Source of the DNA: Thermogutta terrifontis
GTDB lineage: Bacteria > Planctomycetota > Planctomycetia > Pirellulales > Thermoguttaceae
DNA: 64,000 nt
Assembly (NCBI RefSeq): GCF_002277955.1
Contig: NZ_CP018477.1
Coordinates: 558,001 to 622,000 of the forward strand
Reading direction: 5' to 3'
A program made the translations under genes and the position numbers. Below the pieces are notes generated by a model. That model was not told the DNA's origin and searched no databases. It saw only the letters and a list, made by a program, of their open reading frames with translations. Below are positions 9,589 to 18,625 of the stretch, in pieces. Every line of letters starts with the position of its first letter. The stretch's first letter is position 1.

Positions 9589-10089
9589 TCACCCCCGGGG
9601 ATACTGGCGACAGTATTCATACAGCGCGATGGCGGTCGCGGTTGCCACGTTGTGGGCATAGGGCAAGCCATACACAGGGATTTCCACCACGTGATCCAGC
9701 ATTGCCAGAATTTCCTCTTCGATGCCCAAGCGCTCGTGTCCCACCACGAGAACACACCGCCGCGGAAAAGTGAATTCATAGATGCAGGTCGAGTCTGTTG
9801 TTTGTTCCAGGCCAATAAGAGGATAGCCTTCACCCTTGAGCTTCTTCAGGACCGGCGGAAGCGTGCGGTGAAACTCAATCTGAAGTTCGGGGCCTGTGTC
9901 CCGGGCGATTTCGGGAAGAATCCGTGCGTTGCCGCAACAGATGAGACGCCGGATCCCGCAGCAGCCTGCCGCCCGCACGATCCGGGACAGATTGACGTTA
10001 CTCTTCATGGGCGGGCAGGCTACGATGAGCTCCCGCGGCCGTTCCAATTGAATCGGCTGCTTGTGACGTTGCTGGACGAATCGGGTCAT
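9589..10089 (-). CDS. SpoU/TrmH-family RNA 2'-O-methyltransferase
   Basis: SAM-dependent methyltransferase of the knotted SPOUT fold that modifies a ribose 2'-OH in tRNA or rRNA; the target is not predictable. The 166-residue protein is a bare catalytic domain with NLSRIVRAAGCCGI (motif 1), CVLVVGHERLGIEEEIL (motif 2) and EIPVYGLPYAHNVATATAIALYEY (motif 3). Motif 1 lacks the usual NVGNI(A)R wording, having NVNLSRIVRAA, but is in register. The ATG at 10089 follows the stop of the upstream membrane-protein gene by 6 bases, so the two are probably co-transcribed. Confidence 0.9.
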   Translation of the reverse strand: MTRFVQQRHKQPIQLERPRELIVACPPMKSNVNLSRIVRAAGCCGIRRLICCGNARILPEIARDTGPELQIEFHRTLPPVLKKLKGEGYPLIGLEQTTDSTCIYEFTFPRRCVLVVGHERLGIEEEILAMLDHVVEIPVYGLPYAHNVATATAIALYEYCRQYPRG

Positions 10090-10095
10090 CGGCGG

Positions 10096-10554
10096 TCAGG
10101 AGGCTTTCTCGGGGGAAGTGCTCGATGGGGGATTGTGTGAGGGGCTGGCGGAGCACTCCTGGGGAGAGGTTGTCGGTGCGGCGGTTGTTTTTTTGTCCCA
10201 CCCCAGCATCGCCGATCCCTGGGTGAGCCCGGCGTCCACGTAGCCTTTGAGGCGTTTAAGCAGCCGTCGGGCCCAGGCGTATTCCAGCCCGAGGATGGCA
10301 AGCCCCATAGGAATAACCAGCGTGGCAGGTCCAGGGGCAACGATCATGATCACGCCCACCAGCAGCAGTGTCAACCCGACGATTGTAATGACGATCCGTC
10401 GGACCCAGCGAATGCCGATACGCAGCAGGACGCGGTCGAGCCAACTGAGCGAGGCCAACAAATCTTCCAGAGCGGCGGTTGGCTGGCCCTCGGGCGTGAA
10501 TTCAATGTGCGGGGACTCCTTCCCGGCGAGGCTATTTTGGAGCGGTGTCCACAT
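10096..10554 (-). CDS. PGPGW-type small transmembrane protein
   Basis: This 152-residue membrane protein has unknown function. After a polar N-terminus, WLDRVLLRIGIRWVRRIVITI leads into two closely spaced apolar segments (about residues 60-105). The loop APGPAT between them resembles the PGPGW motif of the putative transmembrane family PF09656, and GLEYAWARRLLKRLK follows. The C-terminal ~35 residues are Ser/Pro/Thr-rich and probably disordered. The start at 10554 is set by AAAGGAG 7 bases upstream; an earlier in-frame codon (10593) lacks one. It precedes the RNA methyltransferase by 6 bases. Confidence 0.75.
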   Translation of the reverse strand: MWTPLQNSLAGKESPHIEFTPEGQPTAALEDLLASLSWLDRVLLRIGIRWVRRIVITIVGLTLLLVGVIMIVAPGPATLVIPMGLAILGLEYAWARRLLKRLKGYVDAGLTQGSAMLGWDKKTTAAPTTSPQECSASPSHNPPSSTSPEKAS

Positions 10555-10714
10555 CGATTTCTCCTTTCCTCGTGCTTCTTGCGGAGTTTGCACCTATTCA
10601 CAATCATAAAGCCAGGAACGCCATGTGCGGCAAGATGAGTTCCCTGCCTGAAAGGTGCTCCTGAAATACCGTGAGAATAACGGCTGCCCTGTCAAACGAA
10701 AAGGAATTAGCACG

Positions 10715-11077
10715 ATGGACGTAAGAAACCTCAACGAAGTCCCGGCCTTTATCACAAAGGATGGCTCCGAGATCCGCGAACTTCTCTCTTATAGGAATTC
10801 GTGCATTCGCAACCAATCTTTGGCCGAGGCACGGCTTCCCCCCGGTGGCAGCACACAAGGCCACCATCATATCAAAACAGAAGAAATTTACTACATTTTG
10901 GAAGGTTTTGCCCGAATGCAGGTGGGTGACGAAATCCGCGATGTCGGTCCCGGTGATGCCATCGCGATCCCACCTGGAGTGTATCATCAGATCACCAACA
11001 CGGGGACAACCACGCTTCGTTTTCTGTGCTGCTGCGCCCCCTGTTACGAGCACGAGGACACGGTCATTCGCGCGTGA
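10715..11077 (+). CDS. Cupin-domain protein
   Basis: A single-domain cupin of 120 residues, probably a metal-binding small-molecule enzyme or sensor. Cupin motif 1 reads PGGSTQGHHHIKTEEIYYILEG with three metal-ligand candidates in GHHH plus the Glu. Motif 2 reads GDAIAIPPGVYHQITNTG with the fourth His. The C-terminus contains CCCAPCYEHED, an unusual run of four cysteines in six residues that could add a second metal or a redox site. Start at 10715 because AAAAGGAA precedes it by 8 bases. It stands alone, 82 bases before the HEPN module on the same strand. Confidence 0.85.
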   Translation: MDVRNLNEVPAFITKDGSEIRELLSYRNSCIRNQSLAEARLPPGGSTQGHHHIKTEEIYYILEGFARMQVGDEIRDVGPGDAIAIPPGVYHQITNTGTTTLRFLCCCAPCYEHEDTVIRA

Positions 11078-11158
11078 GGTGGCTTGGAAAGGACGCATAC
11101 TTTCGTGGGTTGAGAAGGGCTTCGGTAGGTCCCACTATCGAGAATCGGGGAGGGGGTT

Positions 11159-11587
11159 GTGCCACCTTGGACGAGTCAGGACTTTCTCGTAATTGCGGCT
11201 CAACGGATGCATGCCGCGGATGTACTATTCCAATACGGGTTATATTTGGATGCCGCATACATTGTAGGTTATGCTGTGGAATGTTCCCTGAAGGCGCTGA
11301 TTATGGAGCACACGGCAGTCGAGAAACGGTCGCAGCAACTCGCCAGGATCACCCGTGGTGCTACGATGCATCGGCCGGAAACGCTCGTAGGTATTCTGCA
11401 TGGTGAATTAGGAGTGCAGCTGCCGGAAAAGATTGTAGAAAGATTTCGTCGGCAGTCATTCGCATGGAGTGTTGATTTACGCTACGAAACGGGCCGCGGA
11501 GATAAGAACGCGACAGAAGCTTTGTTCGAGACGGCGAGGATGATCTACGAGTTCGTGTCCCAACAATTGTCGGGGGGATCGTCATGA
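11159..11587 (+). CDS. HEPN-domain protein, first gene of a two-gene module
   Basis: This 142-residue all-helical protein starts at GTG (MPPWTSQDFLVIAAQRMHAAD) just after GGGAGG. It shows the HEPN pattern: helix 1 with a QDF.x.AA.RM.AA start, then the hallmark helix 2-3 segment YLDAAYIVGYAVECSLKALIM, then MHRPETLVGIL. HEPN proteins are often RNase toxins or nucleotidyltransferase partners. The RNase motif R-x4-6-H is usually near the C-terminus. Here the only R-x4-H (RGATMH) lies mid-protein, where non-catalytic HEPN members also have a His, so nuclease activity is not established. The stop overlaps the next start (ATGA). Base use is visibly more AT-rich than neighbouring genes. Confidence 0.8.
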   Translation: MPPWTSQDFLVIAAQRMHAADVLFQYGLYLDAAYIVGYAVECSLKALIMEHTAVEKRSQQLARITRGATMHRPETLVGILHGELGVQLPEKIVERFRRQSFAWSVDLRYETGRGDKNATEALFETARMIYEFVSQQLSGGSS

Positions 11588-11937
11588 GTCAAAGCACTGA
11601 GCCGCGTTGGCAGACAATGCGTACAGAAGAGTCATGCATTGTCGAGACGGTACTCAAAGAGGCCGGCTTCCACCAGGTGGATGCGTATCGATATAACCCC
11701 GGTTCGATTCGAGTTCGTGTCATCGACCCGCGTTTCGCGAACCTTTCCGAGGACGAACGGGCAGATCTGGTGGAACCTCATTTGAAGCGTGTTCCCGAGG
11801 ATATTCGCCGAAAGATTATTATGCTCCTGGCGTTTGCACCAGAAGAGTTGGAGTTCCAATCACACCCAACGACAACAAATTGGAAATTCCTGTTCCTCAA
11901 CGAAGAGTTTGAGAACCCCAGTCCTTCCCTGCTGTAA
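11584..11937 (+). CDS. Unknown partner protein of the HEPN gene
   Basis: This 117-residue cytosolic protein is translationally coupled to the HEPN gene by a 4-base ATGA overlap. It is mostly charged and compact: an N-terminal helix (ESCIVETVLKEAGF), a strand pair (VDAYRYNPGSIRVRVIDPRF), a helix rich in acidic residues (ANLSEDERADLVEPHLKRV) and a long helix (PEDIRRKIIMLLAFAPEEL). The RYN.xSIRVRVID pattern recurs, as I recall, in uncharacterised proteins beside HEPN genes, but no function is established. It is not a MNT-type nucleotidyltransferase, since no GSxxxG..D.D motif is present. It could be an antidote or a substrate adaptor. Confidence 0.7.
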   Translation: MSQSTEPRWQTMRTEESCIVETVLKEAGFHQVDAYRYNPGSIRVRVIDPRFANLSEDERADLVEPHLKRVPEDIRRKIIMLLAFAPEELEFQSHPTTTNWKFLFLNEEFENPSPSLL

Positions 11938-12448
11938 TTCCTTAGGCTTTGCGTGGGAATACAATCGCGACATGTAAGTCACCACCGACAGAGCCAACCC
12001 GCAAGACTTGCAATTCGTGCAGTGTCCCTGCCTACTCTGACGGGTTCAGGCATTGATAGGGGCAATTCGTGAATTGCCCCGACCAGGGATTGTCACGTCG
12101 TACGACCAAGTCTCACCGGGCACGACAAGCGTGCCCCTCCGACCTTGGGAAAATCCTTCGCGGGGAAACATTGCCTCGGAGGGACCTGCATGTCGGGTCC
12201 GCTTGTCAACCTTGGATGATCCACTCTAATTTACTCGCGCTCCGGTAGGGGCGATTCATGAATCACCCCTACAACACATGGCGATTTTGCCTTTTTCGCG
12301 ATTTTCACATAAAGTGGGGACGCGGCAAGTGCTTGTCACCGCCGGCAGAGTTGCTCCGCGGGCGGGATGCCGACCCTGTTCGGTCACGCGAGATGCTGCT
12401 TAATCGCCTGTTGTGGGCAAAGGGCCATGGGTGAACGCCGGAAAGAGA
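11938..12448. repeat. Intergenic palindrome cluster
   Basis: This 511-bp region has no convincing gene. It holds palindromes of the two dispersed families: an AATTCGTGAATT element (12059-12080), GGGCACGACAAGCGTGCCC (12118-12136), a degenerate GGACCTGCATGTCGGGTCC (about 12186-12204), and a TAGGGG..CCCCTA-flanked GATTCATGAATC element (12246-12271). Confidence 0.8.
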
Positions 12449-15400
12449 TCACGGGTTGGATCCAGACTGCGGGGAAGGCGGGGGTAACTCTTCGGCGACA
12501 ATGCGAAAGCCGACGTTGAAGACTCGCGCATAAGGTGGATAGGCGAGCCGGAATGAAGAAGTGGCACGCTTTGGCCGATCGTACCAAGAACCGCCACGCA
12601 CCACCCGGCATTCAGACGAGTCTCCATCATTTCGCCCATCATTTTCAGAATAGGGATAGCCTCGGTAGCAGGAAAGCGTCCATTCCCACACATTGCCGTG
12701 CATGTCGTAAAGGCCACAGGGATTCGGCCGATAGGAGCCAACAGGCATGGAAACCAGCCCGCCGTCATTCCATCGCGGGTCTTTGGGAATCCAGTCATCG
12801 AACGGGTTTGGGTTGGGAATGATTCTCACCTGGATGTAGGTGTCGATGACGAATTCGCTCAACTTTTTGTCCGCCAAATTGGCATAACTGGAGAAGTCAT
12901 CGTCCGATGTGCCATACCAGAAGGGCTTTTCACTTCCGGCCCGGCAGGCGTATTCCCATTCTGCTTCACTGGGAAGACGAAAGCGAACTCCGTGACGTTG
13001 CGACAGCCAATCGCAGAACGCAACCGCCTGGTGCCATGTCACGCGGACGACAGGCTGTTCCGGTTGATCGAGCGGCAGCCCGTGAAATCCAAACTGATAC
13101 CCGTGAATTGACTCCACATGGCTATCATGGGTCGGATCAAACACCGCGAACTGGCGGTTTGTGATTTCGCAGGCACTCATCCAGAGGTCGTGCGGAATCT
13201 GGACCACGCATGGGGGAGTTTCGTCGGCCTCGCCATTTACACTTCCCATGATGAATCGACCCGCGGGGATTCTGACCATCGGAATTGTTACTCCTGGTGC
13301 AATCGTGATCACACGTTGCCACTCCCCGAGGCGCCTCTGGCGTTCCTTGGCCACTTCAGCGGAAAACGGCCAATCATCAAGCGCGGGCAGCGCAACGTCG
13401 TTTTGATAGCGGCGTGCCTTTTCGGAATCCATGCCCGGAACGGTGTAACCAACCGGCTCCACGCGATCTTCCTTGGTAGTGGACTGCTGCGTCGGCTGAA
13501 TCTCTCTTCCGAAAGCAGTCACCGCGGGGATCTCTTCCCAGTTGTCATCCATGCCGGTGTACCGTTTTCGCATTTCGCGGGCACGGGCCAACAGGGGTGC
13601 TACCGTTTGGGGACCGACAATTTCTGACCAGGTTCCGTGATAGGGAGCATTAAGGTCAATCCACGTGTAGAGTCGATCCCAGGCTTGGGGCGGTAACTGA
13701 ACCCCGTAATGTCCTTTCTTCAGGATCTGAACGAGCTCAGTTGTGGCCGCGTGGTATTCCATGGGCGAGAGAAGGTGAATATCGCTTTCGATCCCTGGTC
13801 GTCGTACAAAGCGATGCAGGTTGGCGTAAGCGATTGAAAACTTTCCGCCCACTTTTTCCGAAACATGCCCCGCAATTGCCGACGACCAATCCTTGAGGGG
13901 TATGTTTCCCCGCAGATCAAAGGCATTTGGTGGCCCGGATTCACCGTTGTGGCAGGATACACAATAGCGATCCAGGACCGGTTGCACCTCCCGGGCAAAG
14001 CTGAATCCCCGGGGCGGACCATACCAGGGCTCAATCGTGGCGGGTGGCTGTGAGAGAGCCAGAGTGGCGAGATTGGGGACCGCCTCGTTGGGGTGTTCAT
14101 GACAGCCGATGCAGGAGAGAATCTCCCCGGGCATTGCCGTGAACCAGCTCCGCATGATTTGCAGGGCCCGCCCTTCCGCATCCAGGGGCTGAACAGCGAT
14201 TGGGGTGTAAGCCGGCACCCGGAATAAGGCGGAACCGTCCTCCTGGACTGGAACGGTGCCCAGGATGCGTTTGACATCCCAGGGACCGTCCATCCCGATG
14301 GCCCCCAGCAATCCGCCCATCCCTCGAAAGCTGAATTCGTAGCTGATCAATCGAAGTTTCTTGACCGTACCGCGTGGGATGTCCTTTAATCCAGGTCCAC
14401 GGTACACATCAACGAGATAGACGAGAGCCTCTTTTTGCGAAGGATCGACCCGATCAGCAATCACAGGCGGTCGGCGACGGGGAACGAGCGGAATCGGTTC
14501 AAGCAAGGCATAACCCGGTTTTTCCCGCATAAGAACTAAATTGCCGAACACGTCAACCAGGTAAATTCCCCATGGTCGGTCGGGAGAGGGCTTGCAGCTC
14601 ACCAGGAAATAGTTCTCGCTCAATGGCCAGGGTGTTAAGAACTGCGGCCAGACCCCGTCAACGAGTTCGTCCCGGATGATAGGTTCCACCTTGCCCTCAG
14701 CCGGTGGGATTTCCTGAACCACGCCCTGGGCCTCATGCCGCCCCACCGCCGGATCGATGACGATCAGTCGCCCCGATCGTCGCACTCCATGGTGACCGCT
14801 CACGATGCCCACGACCTTTGTGGGATGGTTGGGAATTGCACGGGCATAGAAGAATGAATTGGGAAAGTAGCTATTACTTCCGTAATACGCCATCTGGTTT
14901 GTGCCATCAGGATTCATGGAAAAGAGAATCCGTGAATGGGCGTGCGGAAGGTCTGTATATTCCCAGCGCAGATAGAGAACGCGCCCATTGTTGAGCAGGC
15001 TGGGATGCCAGTTGTGTTCCTGGTCCACCGTCAACTGTCTGATCGACCCATCAGGGTCCAGCCGGTACATGTTCGTGACATGAGAGCTGCCATAGACACA
15101 AGGAACTCCCACGAAGGGAGCCGTGGATGTGAAGATGATCCGATCATCGGGAAGATAACAAGCGTCATAGTTATCAACGTCGGGCTCGCGAATGAGTGGT
15201 AATTCCCTGACTTCACTCACCGACAACCGCCCATTGTCGCGTTTCAAGGAAAGTTCGAAGACCTGGAATCGGTCGAACGAACCCGGCATCGAAACAAGGA
15301 GCTTCTGGGCGTCAAAGTGCAGGTCAATCTCGCCCACGTAACGACCATCGGGCGGTTCAAATAAAATCTGGGGCGGGTCATTCATGCGACGAGGTGAGAC

Positions 15401-16564
15401 CACGCACAAGCGGTTGTCGTACCCTCTCGTGGGAAGACTGGAGTGACTTTCCCAATTCGCGGGCAATCCGAGATTGGGCTCCTTCCTTTCCACATAGAGA
15501 AGTTCATCGAAATCCAGGAGGGGATTGGCCTCGACAAGGGCTTCCCTTTGAAGTTCCAGGAACGACTTGCGAATATTCTCCGCTGACTGGCGGTCAATCG
15601 AACTTTGATCTCGCAGGTGATCACAGGCAGCCGCCAGTTCGCTCAACCTTTGCTGGAAAACCTGACCCCTGGGATAGCGGTCACCAAAAGTGGCGATCAG
15701 ATCATCGATAGCAGCTTTCAAAGCCGACAATTCTTTTGCCGTAGGGATTTCTGAACCCGTGGATGATCCGACGATCGAGTCCTGCACCGTCCACTCCACC
15801 CATTTCGTCTTGTCTGAAAGATAGTCAAGGATATTACAGGTCAGTTGTTCCAGGGCTTTGCGATGGAGATTGTTGGTCAGGGAATAATGTGGGATTCGCC
15901 ATCCAAGAACGATGATCCGGCCTTTCCCCAGGCGGTATTCGACCAAAGGGTTTTCGTCGGCGTAATTAGCGCGGGCTAAAAGCCGTCCCGCCAAGGGACG
16001 TGGACTGCCATGGAAATCCGCAAAGGCCGGATATCCACCCGATGTGAGAAAAATGATGCCGATTGGGCTCACAGGCAAGCTCGCGAAGATGGGATGATCC
16101 TTCACAACAGGGATCAAAGCTGCCTGAAAGCTGTCGTGACCTGGCGATACGGTTCGCATGGACGCGGTTTCCACGCCCATCTCAACGACCAATCGGGCAG
16201 CAACTCCCGACAGGAAGAGCCCTCCCCCTTCGGCAACGAAAGTCCGAAATGCCTCCAAAGTGCCAGGGTTTTGGAGGTCTGCAGGCAGTGTCGCCAAATC
16301 CCCGTCGTGGCACCACACGACATCGAACTGGGTCAATCGAACGCTTTGCTTCTGCTCGTCGACAAAACGTTCGGGTCCCTGGAGGTAGACAGTTTGACAA
16401 CCCCGGGCTGTCTGGCACCAACGCAGGGCGGCTTCGCTCTCCCTGCCAAGCGGTGTTTCGTGTTCCCGCGGGACCAGGAATGCCACGCCGGAGGCGAAAC
16501 TCAGTTGACCCACCAAGGCCAGGAAATAAACCAGGACGCTCGAGACCAGCCCGCGCCCAATCAT
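12449..16564 (-). CDS. Giant secreted propeller / di-haem / FGE-sulfatase-domain protein
   Basis: A 1371-residue predicted periplasmic or surface protein. Order: signal peptide (MIGRGLVSSVLVYFLALVGQL, cut near 25); ThuA/amidotransferase-like domain (about 27-255, FVAEGGGLFLSGVAARLVVEMG); helical linker (about 270-350); a beta-propeller-like region (about 380-800, YDACYLPDDRIIFTSTA) reminiscent of hydrazine synthase alpha-subunit-like proteins; two c-type haem motifs, CIGCH (818-822) and CVSCH (868-872); and an FGE-sulfatase domain (about 1085-1355, MVRIPAGRFIMGS, RLPSEAEWEYACRAG, DMHGNVWEWT, VVRGGSWYD). The last domain lacks the catalytic Cys pair of formylglycine-generating enzymes (the site reads SSFRLAYPP), so oxidase activity is unlikely. 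No neighbour explains its substrate. Confidence 0.85.
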   Translation of the reverse strand: MIGRGLVSSVLVYFLALVGQLSFASGVAFLVPREHETPLGRESEAALRWCQTARGCQTVYLQGPERFVDEQKQSVRLTQFDVVWCHDGDLATLPADLQNPGTLEAFRTFVAEGGGLFLSGVAARLVVEMGVETASMRTVSPGHDSFQAALIPVVKDHPIFASLPVSPIGIIFLTSGGYPAFADFHGSPRPLAGRLLARANYADENPLVEYRLGKGRIIVLGWRIPHYSLTNNLHRKALEQLTCNILDYLSDKTKWVEWTVQDSIVGSSTGSEIPTAKELSALKAAIDDLIATFGDRYPRGQVFQQRLSELAAACDHLRDQSSIDRQSAENIRKSFLELQREALVEANPLLDFDELLYVERKEPNLGLPANWESHSSLPTRGYDNRLCVVSPRRMNDPPQILFEPPDGRYVGEIDLHFDAQKLLVSMPGSFDRFQVFELSLKRDNGRLSVSEVRELPLIREPDVDNYDACYLPDDRIIFTSTAPFVGVPCVYGSSHVTNMYRLDPDGSIRQLTVDQEHNWHPSLLNNGRVLYLRWEYTDLPHAHSRILFSMNPDGTNQMAYYGSNSYFPNSFFYARAIPNHPTKVVGIVSGHHGVRRSGRLIVIDPAVGRHEAQGVVQEIPPAEGKVEPIIRDELVDGVWPQFLTPWPLSENYFLVSCKPSPDRPWGIYLVDVFGNLVLMREKPGYALLEPIPLVPRRRPPVIADRVDPSQKEALVYLVDVYRGPGLKDIPRGTVKKLRLISYEFSFRGMGGLLGAIGMDGPWDVKRILGTVPVQEDGSALFRVPAYTPIAVQPLDAEGRALQIMRSWFTAMPGEILSCIGCHEHPNEAVPNLATLALSQPPATIEPWYGPPRGFSFAREVQPVLDRYCVSCHNGESGPPNAFDLRGNIPLKDWSSAIAGHVSEKVGGKFSIAYANLHRFVRRPGIESDIHLLSPMEYHAATTELVQILKKGHYGVQLPPQAWDRLYTWIDLNAPYHGTWSEIVGPQTVAPLLARAREMRKRYTGMDDNWEEIPAVTAFGREIQPTQQSTTKEDRVEPVGYTVPGMDSEKARRYQNDVALPALDDWPFSAEVAKERQRRLGEWQRVITIAPGVTIPMVRIPAGRFIMGSVNGEADETPPCVVQIPHDLWMSACEITNRQFAVFDPTHDSHVESIHGYQFGFHGLPLDQPEQPVVRVTWHQAVAFCDWLSQRHGVRFRLPSEAEWEYACRAGSEKPFWYGTSDDDFSSYANLADKKLSEFVIDTYIQVRIIPNPNPFDDWIPKDPRWNDGGLVSMPVGSYRPNPCGLYDMHGNVWEWTLSCYRGYPYSENDGRNDGDSSECRVVRGGSWYDRPKRATSSFRLAYPPYARVFNVGFRIVAEELPPPSPQSGSNP

Positions 16565-17005
16565 CGATCTTGCTCCTTGCGATACAAAAGACCTCGGAGG
16601 AATGCGTCTATTGGCGGAGCAGAAGCGACATTCCTCGGGCGCCCATCAAGTCTAATAGGTAACCCCGGCCCAGTAAATCTCGCTGAGCATTGAGTAACCC
16701 GTCCGCGCGGGTTCTCTGCGGTGCCCATGAAGCGGAGGCAGGACGAATCGGGAAAGAACGTTCACCGCAGGATTTGCCGGAAGGCTGACAGCGTTTTCAC
16801 GCTAAAACATCCCCAATTTTGTAAAAACTATGAGATGCCGCGGCCGCAAAGTATCGTAGGGGCAATTCATGAATTGCCCCTAGCGGGAGGGCACACCACG
16901 GGGAAAATATTGCTACGGGCGATTCATGAATCACCCGTACGTAAATGGAACTGGTTGGCAGGCCCTTGCCGAGCCATGCGGGCAATGGGTGAATTGCCCT
17001 GGAGA
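16565..17005. repeat. Intergenic region with three AATTCATGAATT-family palindromes
   Basis: This 441-bp region has no gene I can support. Palindromes are at 16857-16882 (ends TAGGGG/CCCCTA), 16914-16939 (ends TACGGG/CCCGTA, both arms changed together) and about 16979-17000 (degenerate). The last abuts the stop of the FGGY kinase. Confidence 0.8.
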
Positions 17006-18565
17006 TTATTCCCGCAATCGGGCGAGTTCCTCCCGGAATCGGGCGAGCCCCTGGCGGTAATTCTCTGACCAAGCGGGATTGGGCTCCACGGTGCCGCGGA
17101 ATCGTACCATCACGGAGACGGCGTCGGCCACGGTAAATTTTTTGCGAATCCCCTTTTGCTTTCGCAGGTATGACTCCATCGCCGCGAGGGCCGTCACAGC
17201 CGCCCCCAGCGCAGGTCCCTCCTCGGATTCCAGCCGAAGGAGCGGCCGATTGAGCACCGTCGCCAGGATTTCGCACATTAGATTACTGCGGGCGATTCCA
17301 CCGGAGACGGTGATGCGGGTGATGTTCTGCCCGGCGTCCTCGTGCTCGGCAACGGCCAGCGCGATGAGATACGCGATCGCTTCGAGGGCTGCTCGGAAGC
17401 GACGGCCCATTTCCTCGGGCATGCGCGGGATCCAGCGGAGCTGGGCATCTTTCTGGGAGATACCGAGGGATGGTTCGGGATTCACGAAGGGGAGGACGAG
17501 GATGCCGTCGCAACCCGGCGGAACGTTCCGCGCCGCCTGTTCCAGGGCTGCCCAATCGGGTTTGGGCCCCACAACCTGGTCCAGGAATTGTGCTCCATTG
17601 TTGTAGCAGCGCATCCACAGGTAGGGACCCCAGTTGAGCCGCATGACATCGAGCTGGCCGCGCTGCGGTCGATCCTTGGAGGAACTGTTGACCACAGCGG
17701 AGTTCCCCAAAATGACCGCGACCTGCCCAGCGTCGACGGCGCCACCCCCCACCAGGCCGGCCTGCTGGTCGTCGGAGGTCGGGAAAATCAGGGGTCTCAC
17801 TCGTGGCGGCAGGCCCGCCTGAAGCGCGACTGCTTCCGAGAGTGCTCCCACCGGCGTGTAATGATCGATGATCTTGGGGAGCTGTTTCCACGCCAGGCGG
17901 CGATATTCCTCGTTTTCGAGGGCCTCCAGCATTTCCCGCCGCCATTTGTTTGTGCGGAGGTCCATGATGCCGGAAGAGGCTCCTACCGAAACACTGCACA
18001 CGTCGAAATTGCCGGTCAGATACCCGGCAGCGAGGACGCCGTGGGCGGCGATCCGCCGCGTTCGACGCCAGTCCGCGGGACTGAGGTGCACCTCGTCTTT
18101 GACCAGGTGACTCAGGCCGTAGCGAATGGCCCAGGGACCGCCGATCAGTTCCTGCACGCGTTCCTGGCCGCCGAGTCGCGCCAGTCCCTTGGCGTGATAC
18201 TCCGCCAGGGTGGCGTCATTCCAGCAGATAGCGCGGCGGACCTGATTGCCGAGGGCGTCAATGCGGGCGGAGGTGTGGTGCGTCGCCGAAATTCCTCCCG
18301 CCACCCAATCCTTTATTCGGCCCAGTCGGGTCAATTCGGCGGCAATGGCCCGCACGGAGGCATACGCCTGGCCCTCCAGTTGCATCACGTTGAGCTCCCG
18401 AATTCCCGTGGCGGGACTGTCGCCGAACCAGATATCGGTGGGCAGACGGACCTCCGCCAGCACGTGTCCTTCAGTGTCGAAGGCGAGGCATTTCACACCC
18501 CCGGTGCTGAAATCCCATCCCGTGATAACGGCGCTTTTCTTAACACACTGGAGCCCTTCCGACAT
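17006..18565 (-). CDS. FGGY-family carbohydrate kinase
   Basis: ATP-dependent kinase of the xylulokinase/gluconokinase/rhamnulokinase fold, 519 residues. The N-terminal phosphate-binding segment reads VITGWDFSTGGVKCLAFD. Substrate-side residues are seen in GGISATHHTSARIDALG and RRAICWNDATLAEY, and the second domain has FPTSDDQQAGLVGGGAVDAGQVAVILGNSAVVNSSS and ITVSGGIARSNLMCEIL. The start at 18565 has AAGGAG 9 bases upstream. It lies 60 bases downstream of a sugar isomerase-like gene on the same strand, so the pair probably converts an aldose to a ketose and phosphorylates it. Sequence alone does not settle whether the sugar is L-fucose, L-rhamnose, D-xylose or another. Confidence 0.9.
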   Translation of the reverse strand: MSEGLQCVKKSAVITGWDFSTGGVKCLAFDTEGHVLAEVRLPTDIWFGDSPATGIRELNVMQLEGQAYASVRAIAAELTRLGRIKDWVAGGISATHHTSARIDALGNQVRRAICWNDATLAEYHAKGLARLGGQERVQELIGGPWAIRYGLSHLVKDEVHLSPADWRRTRRIAAHGVLAAGYLTGNFDVCSVSVGASSGIMDLRTNKWRREMLEALENEEYRRLAWKQLPKIIDHYTPVGALSEAVALQAGLPPRVRPLIFPTSDDQQAGLVGGGAVDAGQVAVILGNSAVVNSSSKDRPQRGQLDVMRLNWGPYLWMRCYNNGAQFLDQVVGPKPDWAALEQAARNVPPGCDGILVLPFVNPEPSLGISQKDAQLRWIPRMPEEMGRRFRAALEAIAYLIALAVAEHEDAGQNITRITVSGGIARSNLMCEILATVLNRPLLRLESEEGPALGAAVTALAAMESYLRKQKGIRKKFTVADAVSVMVRFRGTVEPNPAWSENYRQGLARFREELARLRE

Positions 18566-18625
18566 GGTGATGCACTCCTTCCCACGCGATCCTTGACCTC
18601 AGCACGTCGTTCCGCGATGAGGCTC

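Noticed and set aside
11338-11390. R-x4-H in the HEPN protein as proof of RNase activity
   Set aside because: The match lies mid-protein, not in the C-terminal helix where the catalytic motif normally sits, and may be coincidental.
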